From Sipunculus nudus (Eukaryota; Annelida; Sipuncula; Golfingiida; Sipunculidae), in assembly GCA_026874595.1 (NCBI GenBank), contig CM049312.1, positions 63,642,929 through 63,706,928 on the forward strand: a stretch of 64,000 nt of DNA, read 5' to 3'. The notes below the pieces were generated by a model. It was not told the origin of the DNA, searched no databases, and saw nothing but the letters and a program-made list of their open reading frames with translations. Shown here in pieces: positions 48,954 to 60,530 of the stretch. A program made the position numbers and the translations under genes. Positions within the stretch are counted from its first letter, which is position 1; every line of letters begins with the position of its first letter.

Positions 48954-49024
48954 TCCCTGTTAGCTCAGTGGTAGAGCAGACGACCGGCAATCGGAGGGTC
49001 ATGGGTTCGATTCCCATACGGGGT
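48954..49024 (+). repeat. tRNA-like SINE head (tRNA-Ala-GGC-like)
   Basis: A box TAGCTCAGTGGTAGAGC at 48961-48977 and B box GGTTCGATTCC at 49004-49014. D stem GCTC/GAGC and T stem ATGGG/CCCAT pair fully. The acceptor pairs 6 of 7. The anticodon stem pairs only 3 of 5, and the loop CCGGCAA lacks the invariant T33. A Pol III stop TTTTT follows at 49033. It is better read as a tRNA-derived SINE or pseudo-tRNA than as a working tRNA gene. Confidence 0.7.
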
Positions 49025-49286
49025 GATCCGGCTTTTTCTGTGTATTCTTGTTCTATATCTCCATGAGATGGACCAGCATGGCCATTCAACATCTTTCTAT
49101 ATAGTAAATTATATAATATAATATATACTCAAATGATGATGTGAATGAACAAAACTTGGTCATATTTCTCTAAATGAAACATTAGACAATTAATTCCTTC
49201 ATAAAGTGACATTTGAATATAAGATAACATTTGCGGACTGTTAACAAAAGTTTGATTTATTTTTGCGTTAAACGTATGAAGTGAAA

Positions 49287-49640
49287 CTTGCTCACGTTGT
49301 CTAAATGGCAGAAACTGCAAGTGCAAAACGGCCTTCGTCTCGACGTTCTATTGTTTCACTGATCGAGTTCGGCTCTCGATTGGCATGGCTGGGTCTCCGC
49401 TGCTGGGATCGGCGGAGGGAATACATGCTGCTTCTGCCTTCGTGGCTGTGGGTGCTGTGGCTTTCCTAAGTCACCGGTGCCGGTAAAATGATGGCGGTCT
49501 TGCGCGGCTCCCTGCTTGGCTTGGTGGCATCACGTCTGTTGGCTCTCAAAATTATGTTTCAGGAGCGCACAGGGCTGGGGTCTTGACCACAGCAACCCGT
49601 TGCTAGCTGCTTGACAAAGCGAAAAAAAAAACACTTCTTT
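49287..49640 (+). repeat. GC-rich 340-bp repeat, copy 2
   Basis: Direct match to 18862-19200 with scattered substitutions and small indels. It ends GCGAAAAAAAAAAACAC-like with an A tract, hinting at retroposition. In this copy a 54-codon frame runs from ATG 49305 to TAA 49467 (starting MAETASAKRPSSRRS). The frame is broken in copy 1. Confidence 0.7.
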
Positions 49641-49888
49641 TCGGTCAGTCAGTGATATATGATACATGCAAAGGACACTTTGAAGCGATCAGTTTTTCAT
49701 ATGTTTTTATGTGCCAAAATAAGAATAGTATAGATATTCAACAAGTATATAAAGAAAGGAGGATGTCATATGTTTTGAGATCAGTAATAATATAGTATGT
49801 TTGTAGATTAGTTACAACGCAATGTATGATGGACTTGCTCCGTCCTCCTTCTTACATGTAATGCCTGTACTGACGAAAAATGTACGTC

Positions 49889-50275
49889 GGGTGAAACTGA
49901 TATCGTCTTTGATACACCACTTTATGAACGTACTCAAGTTACCTTGGACATTTGCTCAGGCTCAGGCGACAAAACATGTAAATAGGAATGTGTTTAATTT
50001 GCTTGAACGGAATTTCAAATCTAAAACCATGTAACCATACAGGCATTCATTACAGCAATTCGTGAAGGAAGAATGTCGCTTTTTACCGATCATTACTGAC
50101 ATCGTTTTTGATATATTACTATACAGCATATGGACGTTCTCAATGTACCTTGGACATTTGCTCAGGCGACATGAAAAACTTAACATAGGAATGCGTTTTA
50201 CCTGCCGGAACGGCATTGTTAATCTAAAACCATGTAACCATACAAGCATTCAAAACAGCAATTTATGAGAGATGC
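49889..50275 (+). repeat. Tandem duplication, period about 207 bp
   Basis: 'taccttggacatttgctcagg' occurs at 49939 and 50147, followed in both by 'gcgaca', 'ataggaatg.gttt', 'aatctaaaaccatgtaaccatacaa/ggcattca' and 'acagcaatt'. An A/T-rich leader 'gatatcgt.tttgatat' precedes both. Confidence 0.8.
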
Positions 50276-50934
50276 CTGCTTTGAACAAAGTATTAAATCA
50301 CATTGTATGTACATACATTTCAGATGGCGAAAACCACATTCTTTAATTTTAACCAGTATGATATATTAAGATAAATTACAAACAACGTGCAGCAAAATAT
50401 ATGAGCAGTTTTGTATGGGAAAGGCCCTCGGTAATAAGATAAAGTAACTTTATGTAGTATCTCTGGGAAAAATCCAAAAGTTGTATTAAATTCACATTAT
50501 ATCCCCATACTGTATTTACCATTTTAAAGCTGCTACAATGCTACTTTGTGCTAACCCTGTCTATAGATATTAAAGAAGTGAAGGTAATCCTTGCTGAGAA
50601 AGGTTCTTATAACGCAACGTTGACGTATAAACATTTTATTTTCAGGCTATATCCTTGTACACAAGGTATCTGAGCCAGTGTTAACATACAGATAAAAACA
50701 TGTAACCTAATTATTGAAAGATCCCCAGCTGATGTTCGTTAGAGCATATGAATCAATGCAATATTTGTCATTCACAGAACTCTGTAAATTCTCTAAATTG
50801 AATTCTCTAAATTGAGGCCAGATGTCTTTGCGATATAGAAGTCAGTCCCTTTAATTTTGTTTTCCTTTACGTCGATTAAGCTTCGAATGGTTCGAACAAG
50901 GCCCGTAAAGAGGGACTTATTTTTTTTAATGAAA
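50276..50934. other. Gene-free stretch
   Basis: AT-rich with no recognised feature. Confidence 0.4.
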
Positions 50935-51080
50935 TTTTATCTCGAGATTTCGAGATAAATTATAAAAATAATTTTTTTTTCTGCAGCAAAATTCTTTTGG
51001 GTGAAATTTTATTTCGAGATCTCGAGATGTTATGTCGAGATCTCGAAATGTTATCTCGGGATCTCGAGATAAATATTTTT
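50935..51080. repeat. Array of CTCGAG palindromes
   Basis: Six or more near-copies of TATCTCGAGATTTCGAGATA-type palindromes: 'atctcgagatttcgagat', 'atttcgagatctcgagatg', 'atgtcgagatctcgaaatg', 'atctcgggatctcgagata'. The period is about 18-20 bp in the second half. It is bounded by T-rich sequence. Confidence 0.8.
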
Positions 51081-52081
51081 TTCTGTGTCCTAAATCAGCC
51101 ACCGTACAAAACAACGGTCTAAGAATTCATAAGCATGTAATGACGTATGAATAAATGAATATTCGCCTTTTTATTGTGGTGGCCATATTAACAGCCATTT
51201 TTGACTCTTAATTATAACAGTATGCTTGGAATATAAAACATTATTCAAAAGTGTGCTTATGCCAACATCTGGCTACTAAAACAATGTTTCATGAGCATCA
51301 ACATGGTATGCAGGGCACTTTAAAGAGATGGTAATTCTTTGCCACAACATAGGCCACCATTTTGGATTTTACATTATGCGGCCAAATTGTATTCTGTTAA
51401 AATCCAAAATGTGTTAAAAGGCTGTGTGGGGATCAACATTTTTTTATCTATTTATGTCTTGATGAAGGGCCATATCGCACTATCCTAATTAAGAAAATGT
51501 AAGGTGATAGAATAGTTCATCCGTGAATCACCTAAAATACTAATTCCGGCACATGAACAGCATTAGTTTTACAGTGAATGATCCAGGGTGACATTATTCA
51601 CACTGAAACAGACAATGGTCAATTAATGTAGCATCGATAATTTAATAAATTATTTTCATGTGATGACTAAAATATAATGAAAGTATGTGCCTTTACCACC
51701 GAGTAGGCGTCAAAATGGCAGCAATTGTTTTAATTTTGTAAGTAAACTTTTTAACAAGAAATGTAAAACGTCAATCATAGACCTCCTGATACTAACACCT
51801 GCTTGCAAAAACGACTTTATCATTAGCAATTTCCCGTTATATATGTACCTAAAAGAAAAAGAATACGTTGTCTAAATTTTGGGTTTTGCATACCATTTCC
51901 CCCCTTTTTTTGTCTTACCATTTAAAATATGTTAAAGGATACTTAAGGCTATCAAAATATATTTTAGTCCAGAGGGAGTGCAGAAGCCTTATGAATAAGT
52001 ACTCTAGATGTGACGAGCATTTGATGATGACCGTTTGCCCCTGCTGATCTCAATACTGACATAATACTTCATTATCTTATA
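51081..52081. other. Gene-free stretch
   Basis: AT-rich, short frames only. Confidence 0.4.
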
Positions 52082-53199
52082 CAGTGGAACCCCTCCTATA
52101 TAGTGGGCACCTCTATAAAGTGGGCACCTAGGGGCAGTCCCGTTTTTGCTTCTCTTTATTATGTATAGCTTATATGTGGGCACCTCTATATTCTGTAAAG
52201 TGGGCAGTTTTCCAAAACTAATGTGGGCACTTCACGGATTTTCAAGGTTACACTTTCTCCTTATAGCAACTTTGTAAGCCTTCTTTATAGCGCTTTTAAA
52301 GTTATTAAGGTAATATTAATTCTAATTAATAATAAAATTCTTAAAGTTTCATAATAACAATCAAAACAAATAAACCAAATGTAGAGGTGTACAAGTGAAC
52401 ATGGCATAATAGTGATTATAATCTACTTGACTCGAGACTAAGCTTAGGATGCATGCATTCTAATTAGATCAATATGCCTGCACCGGCTCAAGTAAAAAAA
52501 CCCAGATTAGATGCCTCCGTGCTAATTACTTAATGTTTATTTGTTTGGCTACCAAGAGTGGAAGGAAGCCCTGCTTATTCACCCAATTAATACTCTGTGA
52601 TGTGGTGACACAGCTAAATGCTCCTCGGGCCCATCAAAGGTACATTCCCACTAGACCAGGTCACTGTTTTTTTAACAGTTGTTACATTACGATTCATACT
52701 GTACATAATTTTACATACATACATGCCATTCTGTATCATAATTACAGTTACTGTTCACTTGTGAACATGGCAACCATAATTCAAAGAGAAAAGATATGAC
52801 ATAGCTCAAAAGTTGATCTCACTAAAGAATGTTTTCTTAAGATGATAGTATTTATATTAGTGAAGTACTGTCTTTGCTAAATACCACATGTTGCGTTGCC
52901 ACTTTTGATTATTTTGTGCTTATTTTTTTGTCCATACTTTTATGGAATAAAATACATATTTTCTAACAAATGTCTTGATAATTAAAAATAAATTGTTACA
53001 GAAAACTTCATTAAATAAAGAGGGATGAAACTTGCAATAATTTAATTTATTAATCTCAAAACATGAGTAATTATAGCAATATATCATACTAGGGGGCAGC
53101 ACCCTATGTGCTGGCCAATACCTCCATATAGTGGGCACCTCTATAAAGTGGGCACTTTGGTTCAGTCCCAAGGGTGTCCACATTATATAGGTTCGACTG
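52082..53199. mobile_element. pogo/Tigger-like non-autonomous element
   Basis: Terminal inverted repeats CAGTGGAACC... and ...GGTTCGACTG with the inner phrase 'tatagtgggcacctctataaagtgggcac' present at both ends. TA dinucleotides flank both termini (52080-52081, 53200-53201), as expected for Tc1/mariner-pogo elements. The 1118-bp body has no transposase; the frame at 52533-52799 shows no DDE motif. The left end carries extra copies of 'gtgggcac', so the arms are unequal. Confidence 0.8.
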
Positions 53200-53509
53200 T
53201 ATATCAATTTAATAAAAAAAAAACTATATAACAGTTATTGACTATTGTCATACACTTTGGAGTTATTATTATTTGAATTTGCCTTCAACTAACATGAAGT
53301 TTAAAAAAATCTTTAAACTGCACCACACCGTTGCCGTTTGAAAACTCTTTTATGAGTTTTCCGTGGACATATCTAAACCAGACCAGTGTGAGTGTATGTT
53401 ACAAACCTATTCCAGGCCACAACCTAATGATTCGATCAGTATCCAACATACAAAATGCTGTTGGATCGCTTAATTGTTTCTATATAATTGCCGGGGCTTA
53501 GATTTATTG

Positions 53510-54045
53510 ATCTGTTGACACCTGCTGACCTCTATACCAACCATATTTGCATATTTTGTATGTCAACGTATTAGACCTGACCAAAGCAGCAATTTAATAG
53601 GGTACTGTATTGTTCTAGGTTAAATATTAATGCATTTATGGTTATTTTAATTTCTTCTACCTCTTGCATGTTGTTCTCCCAAAATCCTGAATATTGCACC
53701 AATGTTGTTTGCGCAGGTGCTTTCATTACGAGTAATACTTGATTATGTATGAGCCAAACCTTTCCGAGTGAGTGATATAAACCCAAATCAGGCCATTAAT
53801 TGATTAGATGAACTATTTCCTTCATACAGAGAATTAATCAGCCGCCATTTATTCTAGATTTTGGCCTTAGGATAAGTCTCACGACCTCCTGGCCTCTGCT
53901 GAGCTCTATACATACCTTATTTGCATATGTTACCTATTACTGAATGGGCTTGGTTAAAAAAAAATTAAAGGATACGTTGTTACCCCAGGACAAAAGAATA
54001 TAGAGTTATGGTCATTTTAATTTCCCCTACTCTTAAAACGGGTGT
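53510..54045 (+). repeat. Diverged tandem duplication, about 370 bp apart
   Basis: 'cctgctgacctctataccaaccatatttgcatat...taggg...gttaa' at 53520 and 'tctgctgagctctatacataccttatttgcatat...' at 53894 are followed in both by 'atggt.attttaatttc..ctactct'. Confidence 0.6.
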
Positions 54046-54699
54046 TGAAATATTCAGTTGTTAAAGTAAAAAAAAAAAAGTTCCGAACCACGACTTAATC
54101 CCAGTTTAATCAATGTTAACATTCTTAAAATCAAAGTATAGGCATATAGCAATAAAAAATAGGTTTGATTAAGGCCAAAAATTTTTTTTACAAAAGTATG
54201 GTTCTTAGGCTCTTTTTTTCAGAATTCACTGCGGGAGGGCGGAATTTCATTTTTGACCTTTTTGCGTATGTTTCGATAAAAATGTCATATGATCAAGGAA
54301 TTATAAAGCATGAAAATATCAGGTTTTTTTTGTAAACAGCTAAAAGCAATACATAACAATTGAAATCGTATGAAAATTGTATTATTTTTTTCTTCTTGAA
54401 AGATTAAAATCAAAATAAAAATGTTTGATGCGGGGGTTAAAATTGACGCGGACGGTGCCTGAGAACAATACCTTTAATTTTTGTGGCCTAAGTCAATGGA
54501 GTATTATCAGCAAACGAATCCTATTATGAAGAAAGCACTACCTATTGTATTATACATATTTATTCACATAATGAATTCTACGCAAAATATTACACGTCGA
54601 CGCTTTCCCATACGGCATGTTGAGGAACTGGCCCCAGAAATTCGTACGATAACTATTTTTAATAATCTTCTTGGTAATCAAATATTAGTGTTTAAGTGT

Positions 54700-54703
54700 G
54701 TGT

Positions 54704-54734
<31 letters not shown>

Positions 54735-54738
54735 GGAG
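54700..54738. repeat. (TG)n followed by a G run
   Basis: About nine TG repeats run into a G run of roughly 20 bases. Confidence 0.95.
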
Positions 54739-54851
54739 GAAACATAATTAAACCTATTCGCCTGGGATAACTGCTTTAAGTATTTCGTTGACCGACCGCG
54801 AGATGTCACCACTGTACAATGTCGAATCTATGGGCATCAGATGCCACACCG

Positions 54852-54990
54852 GTTTTTAATTAGGCCGTTTCTTGCCACTCATACCTTACCATGCCATCTA
54901 CCAGTTAACAGCACATCATTTATTTTGTGTAAAGGCATAAATAATCGATATTGGATTCGAACCAGCCTACCAGTACGGACAACATATGTG
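54852..54990 (-). repeat. SINE-like family 2, copy 1
   Basis: On the minus strand: 'gttgtccgtactggtaggctggttcgaatccaatatcgatta', then 'gcctttacac', 'ataaatgatgtgctg', 'ggtaaggtatgagtggcaag'. It contains a B box GGTTCGAATCC. It matches 58705-58830 in the other orientation. Confidence 0.75.
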
Positions 54991-55377
54991 AACATATCAG
55001 TTTCCATTGCAACCCAAGGTGGGCAACAGGAATTTAAACTGTGCATGAACCACAGTTATGTTCACGACCCACTGTAGTTCTATGGAGAATTTACCCGAAA
55101 TGCATTTCGCTCAAAAAGTGACAAAACCTGGGCTCATCTGTACAGTGTCCAATTATGAGAAAAGGAAATCCATAATATCATGATAACCTCATGGTCAGAG
55201 AAAGAGTATCGGAAATCATTTTTGAAAATAATGTGTATAACCATGTCCGTTATATAATATTACGCTAAACATGGTATCCCCTTTTTTGGTTAATTATCCC
55301 ATGCCCGGGGATCTGAATATTGAATAAATTCACAACCTGTAACAAATGAGGGTAGGCATTATAACTAGAGAAACATA

Positions 55378-55590
55378 GTCCGCTACTGAGTGGTTAAAGG
55401 CTACACCCTCTGCGTTTGCGACCCAGGTTCAATTCCCGGCTTGGATATGAGGGTGGTTTGTAGTCGCCCTTCCAAGATCTTTCTCCAGGTCCTCCGATTT
55501 CCTCAACCCCTACCGACTACGGAGCGCCAACATCCGAGCATTGGAGAGTGTCTCGTATTAGTTATTTATACTATTTTTCCAATTCATTTA
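55378..55590 (+). repeat. SINE family 1, fullest copy
   Basis: A box TGAGTGGTTAAAGGC (55387-55401) and B box GGTTCAATTCC (55426-55436) mark a tRNA-derived head. The tail contains 'gactacggagcgccaacatccgagcattggagagtgtctcgtattagttat', shared with 18588-18685 and 58653-58700. Confidence 0.78.
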
Positions 55591-56187
55591 AAATTGGTAA
55601 AGACTCTTGCCAGGAATGCCAATAGACTATAATCCGTTCCCACAACCTGTGTCCACCTGTTTTTTTTTTTATAATTATCTTAAATTTATATTTTTCAATA
55701 TTGTCTTAGAAATCCGCATGTAGCAATGAAAGCCTAATATGACAATTATTAATTTAAGTAAATCTTCAGTTTCCGTTTCACAACATTTTGAGCTAACTTG
55801 ACAGGTCAGATGTCTGCCTACATGAGTAGCCATCTTTGCTTTAGCTGGTTATATATTTTAGTGTGTTTACATCACATCATCCAATCAGAAGCTGTCAACT
55901 GAGACTGTTTTGGCATGTGACCAATGAACTTGACTGCGAGAAGTGGGGCTAAATGATTCCTCATTTAATAAAATTTTCATAGCAAACAAAAAGTTGACAG
56001 GAGGGAATGAAACGGGCTATATACATTACTATCGCCTGCGGTAAGAATGGACTAAATGGTTTGAGACGGCTTTTTTTTCGGTATTAAGCATAACGGCTTT
56101 CTGTTCTTAATATAACTTATTAATGCGTTGATCATTTTTAATGTTAAACACATACACATACATACGTACACGGCTGATATATGAACA

Positions 56188-56253
<66 letters not shown>

Positions 56254-57119
56254 CACTGTGTTTTTGCATATGAAAAAGTCTCTCTCTCTGGATGATCAGG
56301 CTAAGTACCAAACGTAATAATTTTTACCTGCAAAACCCTGACAATATACAACGCCGCCAGCTCCCAGCCCAACCACGGTACAAGATCCTCCGTCTTACCC
56401 CGATCATCCACTTCATTCCAGTCGTGTTGTTCTGAAATAAAACTGTTCCTCACTGCTACATCCAGTTTGTTATCCGTATCCATATATGTTTATATTTTAA
56501 AGGATCCGAACGTTTTATAAAAATTGCATAAAAAAACCAGTCTAGTTGACCTGTGTGTAGTTACTTCAGATATATTGTCCATAATTAAACTATGTTTCAG
56601 AATATTCAGAGAGATTAATATCTTGGTTGGTTTGAACATATTTATTTATACAGGATTACAAGTGTAGCCATTTTGGCTGATAGAGAAGCTCAATTGTATG
56701 ACAATAATATAAAACACATTAGAAAAAACACAAATTACAAAGAAAGCACATGTAATCAGTTTCCTCACTACAAGCTAGTATATAAACATAAACATTTACA
56801 ATCACGCGGGTAGATAAGACAATAGAATGAAACATATCTGTCGTACACAGGAAAGGCCAAGTGCTTCCTAGGTATTTTCAGTTAATATTTCTTGTTTATT
56901 TTTTAATTTTGAATATATAAATAGATAATACTGTTTTTTTATGTCAGACAGTATAGCTGTACAAGACTCTTGATGGTGTCTGAAGTTTCGGAATTATCAG
57001 ATACAGATGATCAGTTAAAAACGGTGTGTTAGTCTTATAACATTAATCACATGAAATAATATTTTATGATTAATCTTCATTGTCAATTTGCTATCTCCAT
57101 ACAACAGAAATTTTGTCAA
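55591..57119. other. Gene-free stretch
   Basis: AT-rich, with a TA array at 56190-56250. No recognised gene. Confidence 0.45.
56190..56250. repeat. (TA)n microsatellite
   Basis: Pure TA array of about 60 bp. Confidence 0.95.
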
Positions 57120-58230
57120 ACGTTTTTTGTTGCTTCGCGTTACAGTTTTCAACTTTACATTCGACCCACCTTCAATTCCTTGTTGTTCACATTCGTACTT
57201 AATATATGAGTAAAGATCTTATGAAATGCGCAGCGTTGATTGTCTACCCTTCCTATTGTAAACAGATACTGATTAAGTGATGTAGAATCTATTCTCTTCC
57301 TCATGAGTTTTATTTCATCCTTCCTTAATAGATGTGTTACATTATTAAGACGTTTGTTTGCCAAATAGGTTTTTCTACAAAACGCTTCTTTGAAGGACGA
57401 CAGTCTTTATTTATTTCGTACATCCTTTGGAAGCTGATTCCAAATTTTTCAAGCTGTAGGTATGAATGATTTTTTATGTTGTCCTTTTATAAACATCAGA
57501 ATACGCAATGCCTCACTATAACTTTAATTGTAGGTTGTTCACCTTTGAGGATCTTATGGAATCAAATATTCTGTAAAACATTAAAAGAAGAAGGATCTCC
57601 CACCTGCTTTGTAAACTAGGCCAGCCGAATTCAGCATCCAGCTTGCAAGCTGGTTGTTCGCTGCACTCCTTCCTTGTGCATATTTACGGCTGCCTTCCTT
57701 TAAATGCTCTCCAATTTTCTGCTTTGATGTACTAAACAGTTATTGAAAAGGAGAGCTCCATATTCTTGCTACCTTCGTATCATGACTTGTATAATCTTTC
57801 TAAAACGTTTAAGGATAAAATATATTTATATTATTTCAATATCCCGAGCTTTTTGAGGCCTTCATGCAGATATTATTTGATGTGTTCAGACAAAGAGAGA
57901 TTTTCAGTAAATATAACCCCCAGTGTGTCAATTTTGTAGTATCCATTAATTGCTTAATTAATCGTTAAAAAAAATAAAAATAATAAGGGGGGGGGGGGGA
58001 ATAACCTTCTTCTTTTTATAAGATAAACAAAGTACATCGTTTTTTTACGGCATTGAACTTGAGTTGCCACTGTCGGACTCACTGACCAATATGGTTCTCC
58101 TTATTTTAGGAGACTGCGGACGCTTCGGGATATACTACAGTGGTGTACAAGCCACGTGTCATCTGCATATAAGTTGATGTTATTCTCAATTTGGCAGTCA
58201 CAATTTGTTTTGTCACAATGTTACCAACAT
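57120..58230 (-). pseudogene. LINE reverse-transcriptase remnant with YADD box
   Basis: On the minus strand the palm motif NINLYADDTWLVHH is readable, with YADD at 58158-58169. It is followed after a stop and a frameshift by WQLKFNAVK (about 58050-58085) and then, near 57900, by DTLGVIFTENLSLSEHIK-like text typical of the region after the palm in non-LTR RTs. Further downstream TKQVGDPSSFNVLQNI lies in the C-terminal part. Stops and shifts occur every few dozen codons, so it is an old 5'-truncated copy. A CR1/Jockey/RTE-like clade cannot be resolved by eye. Confidence 0.72.
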
Positions 58231-58319
58231 AAAATACTGAACAATCTGGGTTAACATTTACATGTTATCGTTTTACTCGTCATCACACTGAATTAAAATA
58301 TTTTCAAGATGTCGCATGA

Positions 58320-58625
58320 GCCGTAAGGTAGCGAACTCCCCAGAACCGTATGGTAGCGACGTCTGGTGCTCGATTGTGATGTTCGAATCTAAGCCGAGGC
58401 GATGAGATTTTTCATGGTCGGCCCCAAAGCAGGTCGAGAGGTCTGCAGGCTATAGGGGAGGTAGTACCCGACGGTCGTGGTCCACACTCAAAAGGAGTGC
58501 GCCTTTCGGGGTTTCCTCGGTGGTATGACTCAATGATGACGATAACATACCCATGGCCCACAAGTGCTGTAGTCACCGGGCCTGATTAACACCAGGGTAT
58601 AAAATGAGAGGAAGCAATGTTACAT
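58320..58625 (+). repeat. SINE-like family 3, copy 2
   Basis: About 300 bp, locally GC-rich, with B-box-like TGTTCGAATCTAA near 58383. The 3' half matches 48120-48330 in inverse orientation (see there). It is followed by an ACTACTACTACT run at 58635-58648. Confidence 0.7.
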
Positions 58626-58652
58626 GGATTGAACTACTACTACTACTAACTC

Positions 58653-58700
58653 ATACGAGACACACTCCAATGCTCTGATATTGGCGCTCAGTAGTCGGGG
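58653..58700 (-). repeat. SINE family 1 tail fragment
   Basis: The reverse complement reads GACTACTGAGCGCCAATATC...TCTCGTATGAGTT, the tail of SINE family 1. The head is missing. Confidence 0.7.
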
Positions 58701-58704
58701 GGGG

Positions 58705-58830
58705 GGATATATGTTGTCCGTACTGGTAAACTAGTTCGAATCCAATATCGATAATTTATGCCTTTACACGAGATAAATGATATGCTGGTAGGTGGCATAT
58801 TAAGGTATTAGTGGCAAGATATTTTTTTTT
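58705..58830 (+). repeat. SINE-like family 2, copy 2
   Basis: 'gttgtccgtactggtaaactagttcgaatccaatatcgataattta' with 'gcctttacac' and 'gtggcaag' matches 54852-54990 in inverse orientation. Confidence 0.75.
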
Positions 58831-60059
58831 CTGATGAGTGCAGCTTCAGCTGCACGAATTTACGTTGTTGTGAAAATGCTCATACCATAGAGCACTATAG
58901 CATTTGTTTATTGCAGTAAACCAAAAGATTAATTAATATATATATATATTATATATATATATTATATATAATTTTTTACAAATTCGTTTATATCAAGCGT
59001 CCCATGAATTCACTTATTGGTCCAACACTCTGCTGGATATGCTAGAATATCTGTCGACGGTTATGACAGTGGTTTCACTCGATCAAAGAGAACATTCAAA
59101 TAACAAGGTCAGATTTCGTTGAAATTTAAGTTTAAATCAACATAAAATTTCTAGTTTAGGGGCTGTTGGGTCTGGAGTAACTTCCGCCTGGGGAAGTTCA
59201 CCGAGGAAAGAGCGACCAAGTGATAACTACTGGGGATGCTCCCCAACACGTGTTTGCATTCACTTATTCGGCCAATATTTTCATGTTCATTCGTGCATGA
59301 GTGATTTTATATTTGTGAAAATTCTTTGATGACGTTCCTAAGTCCGGATCATGTGCCGAATCTACATCAAAATCTAATCGATTTTTCATTTTCCCATTCC
59401 TCCACGAGATTCGGGCCATAATTGCACACAGTATGCCGTGAACAGACGGGAACGGGGATGAGCGCATGCTCCCCATTTTCAAGTGGAGGCAAAAATATCC
59501 ATTAACCACATATTCACGCGGATGTACGCACCGTATTTTAATAACATCTTCCTCAATCAAAGGCCATAATCTGTATATTTTAACGCATTTCATTAATTAT
59601 ATACTTATGAATGAATGCCTACAAACTTCCGATTCTCAATCAATTTGATTCTTCTACGCTCCTATAAGTGCATAATTTCTTTATTTTTATAATTATGAAT
59701 ATTTCAGAGCTTTCCATTTCTTTTATATATTTTGCATAAAATTACATTTCTGGTATATATATATAATGAATATATATAATTGGTTGTAACAGGGTTTTCA
59801 TGGATTTCGCCTGTCTTTATAATTATAATTATTATTTCTTGTGAAATTTTAATATTTATTATATATCAAAGATATGTGGCTCTTTGTAGATGATGATGAT
59901 AATAATAATAATAATAAACTAGAAAGAGGTAGTCGACAAGCCACTACGTGTATCCGCCAAAATCAGAGTAGGACGGGTGAAGTGAGGCATGAATTGAGTG
60001 GCAAGGGGTAACAGAGTTAGATGTGATACATATATGCATGAATGTCTGCCACGTAAACA
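58831..60059. other. Gene-free stretch
   Basis: TA-rich near 58935-58970. The minus-strand frame 59264-59593 (109 codons) is not recognised and looks like dispersed-repeat sequence. Confidence 0.4.
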
Positions 60060-60530
60060 TGATTGTAGTAGGCGCCACCTGTAAGTTGAACGATAAACTA
60101 TCCAAGATGTGTACACGTGCAAAATTTCAGGTGGAAAAGTCAAACCACTGCAGAGATACGAGTGATTTTAACCCAAGGCAGACGAACAGACAGACACTGT
60201 GCAAAAATGGTTGCAGGTGGCGCCACCATTTTTTGTGTTTGTTATAAAGCTATCCATGGGCTACATTTGTACAATTGTTTTTTCCTGATTGGTCAAACGA
60301 GTCCGAAGATACGTGGGTAAACGTGTCAAAACAGATGCACAGATGGACGAACTGGAGTGGAAAGGTCAGAGGTCAGGCACCAATTCACATGTGACCCGAT
60401 AATTGGTGTAAGTTTCGGAAAAATCAGTCCAGTTGTCTCACAGGAGTTCTCCGGAAACGAACCGTGCGGCGGCGGAACCTGGTCAAAAATATAGTATCCG
60501 CAAAACTTTGTTTTGGCGGATACAATTATC
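60060..60530 (+). repeat. Dispersed repeat ending in a GTATCCGC hairpin
   Basis: It contains GGCGCCACC twice (60070 and 60217, the second inside the full GGTGGCGCCACC palindrome). Near its end there is a stem GTATCCGCAAAAC...GTTTTGGCGGATAC at 60494-60523, preceded by 'cggcggcggaacctggtcaaaaa'. Confidence 0.5.

Noticed and set aside
48954-49024. Functional tRNA-Ala gene
   Set aside because: Weak anticodon stem, no T at position 33 and an acceptor mismatch; a SINE or pseudo-tRNA fits better.
48739-49092. Minus-strand frame of 117 codons
   Set aside because: It reads through a tRNA-like SINE head; the text GIEPMTLRLPVV is a known by-product of such sequences.
59264-59593. 109-codon minus-strand frame
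   Set aside because: No domain, and the sequence style resembles dispersed-repeat DNA.
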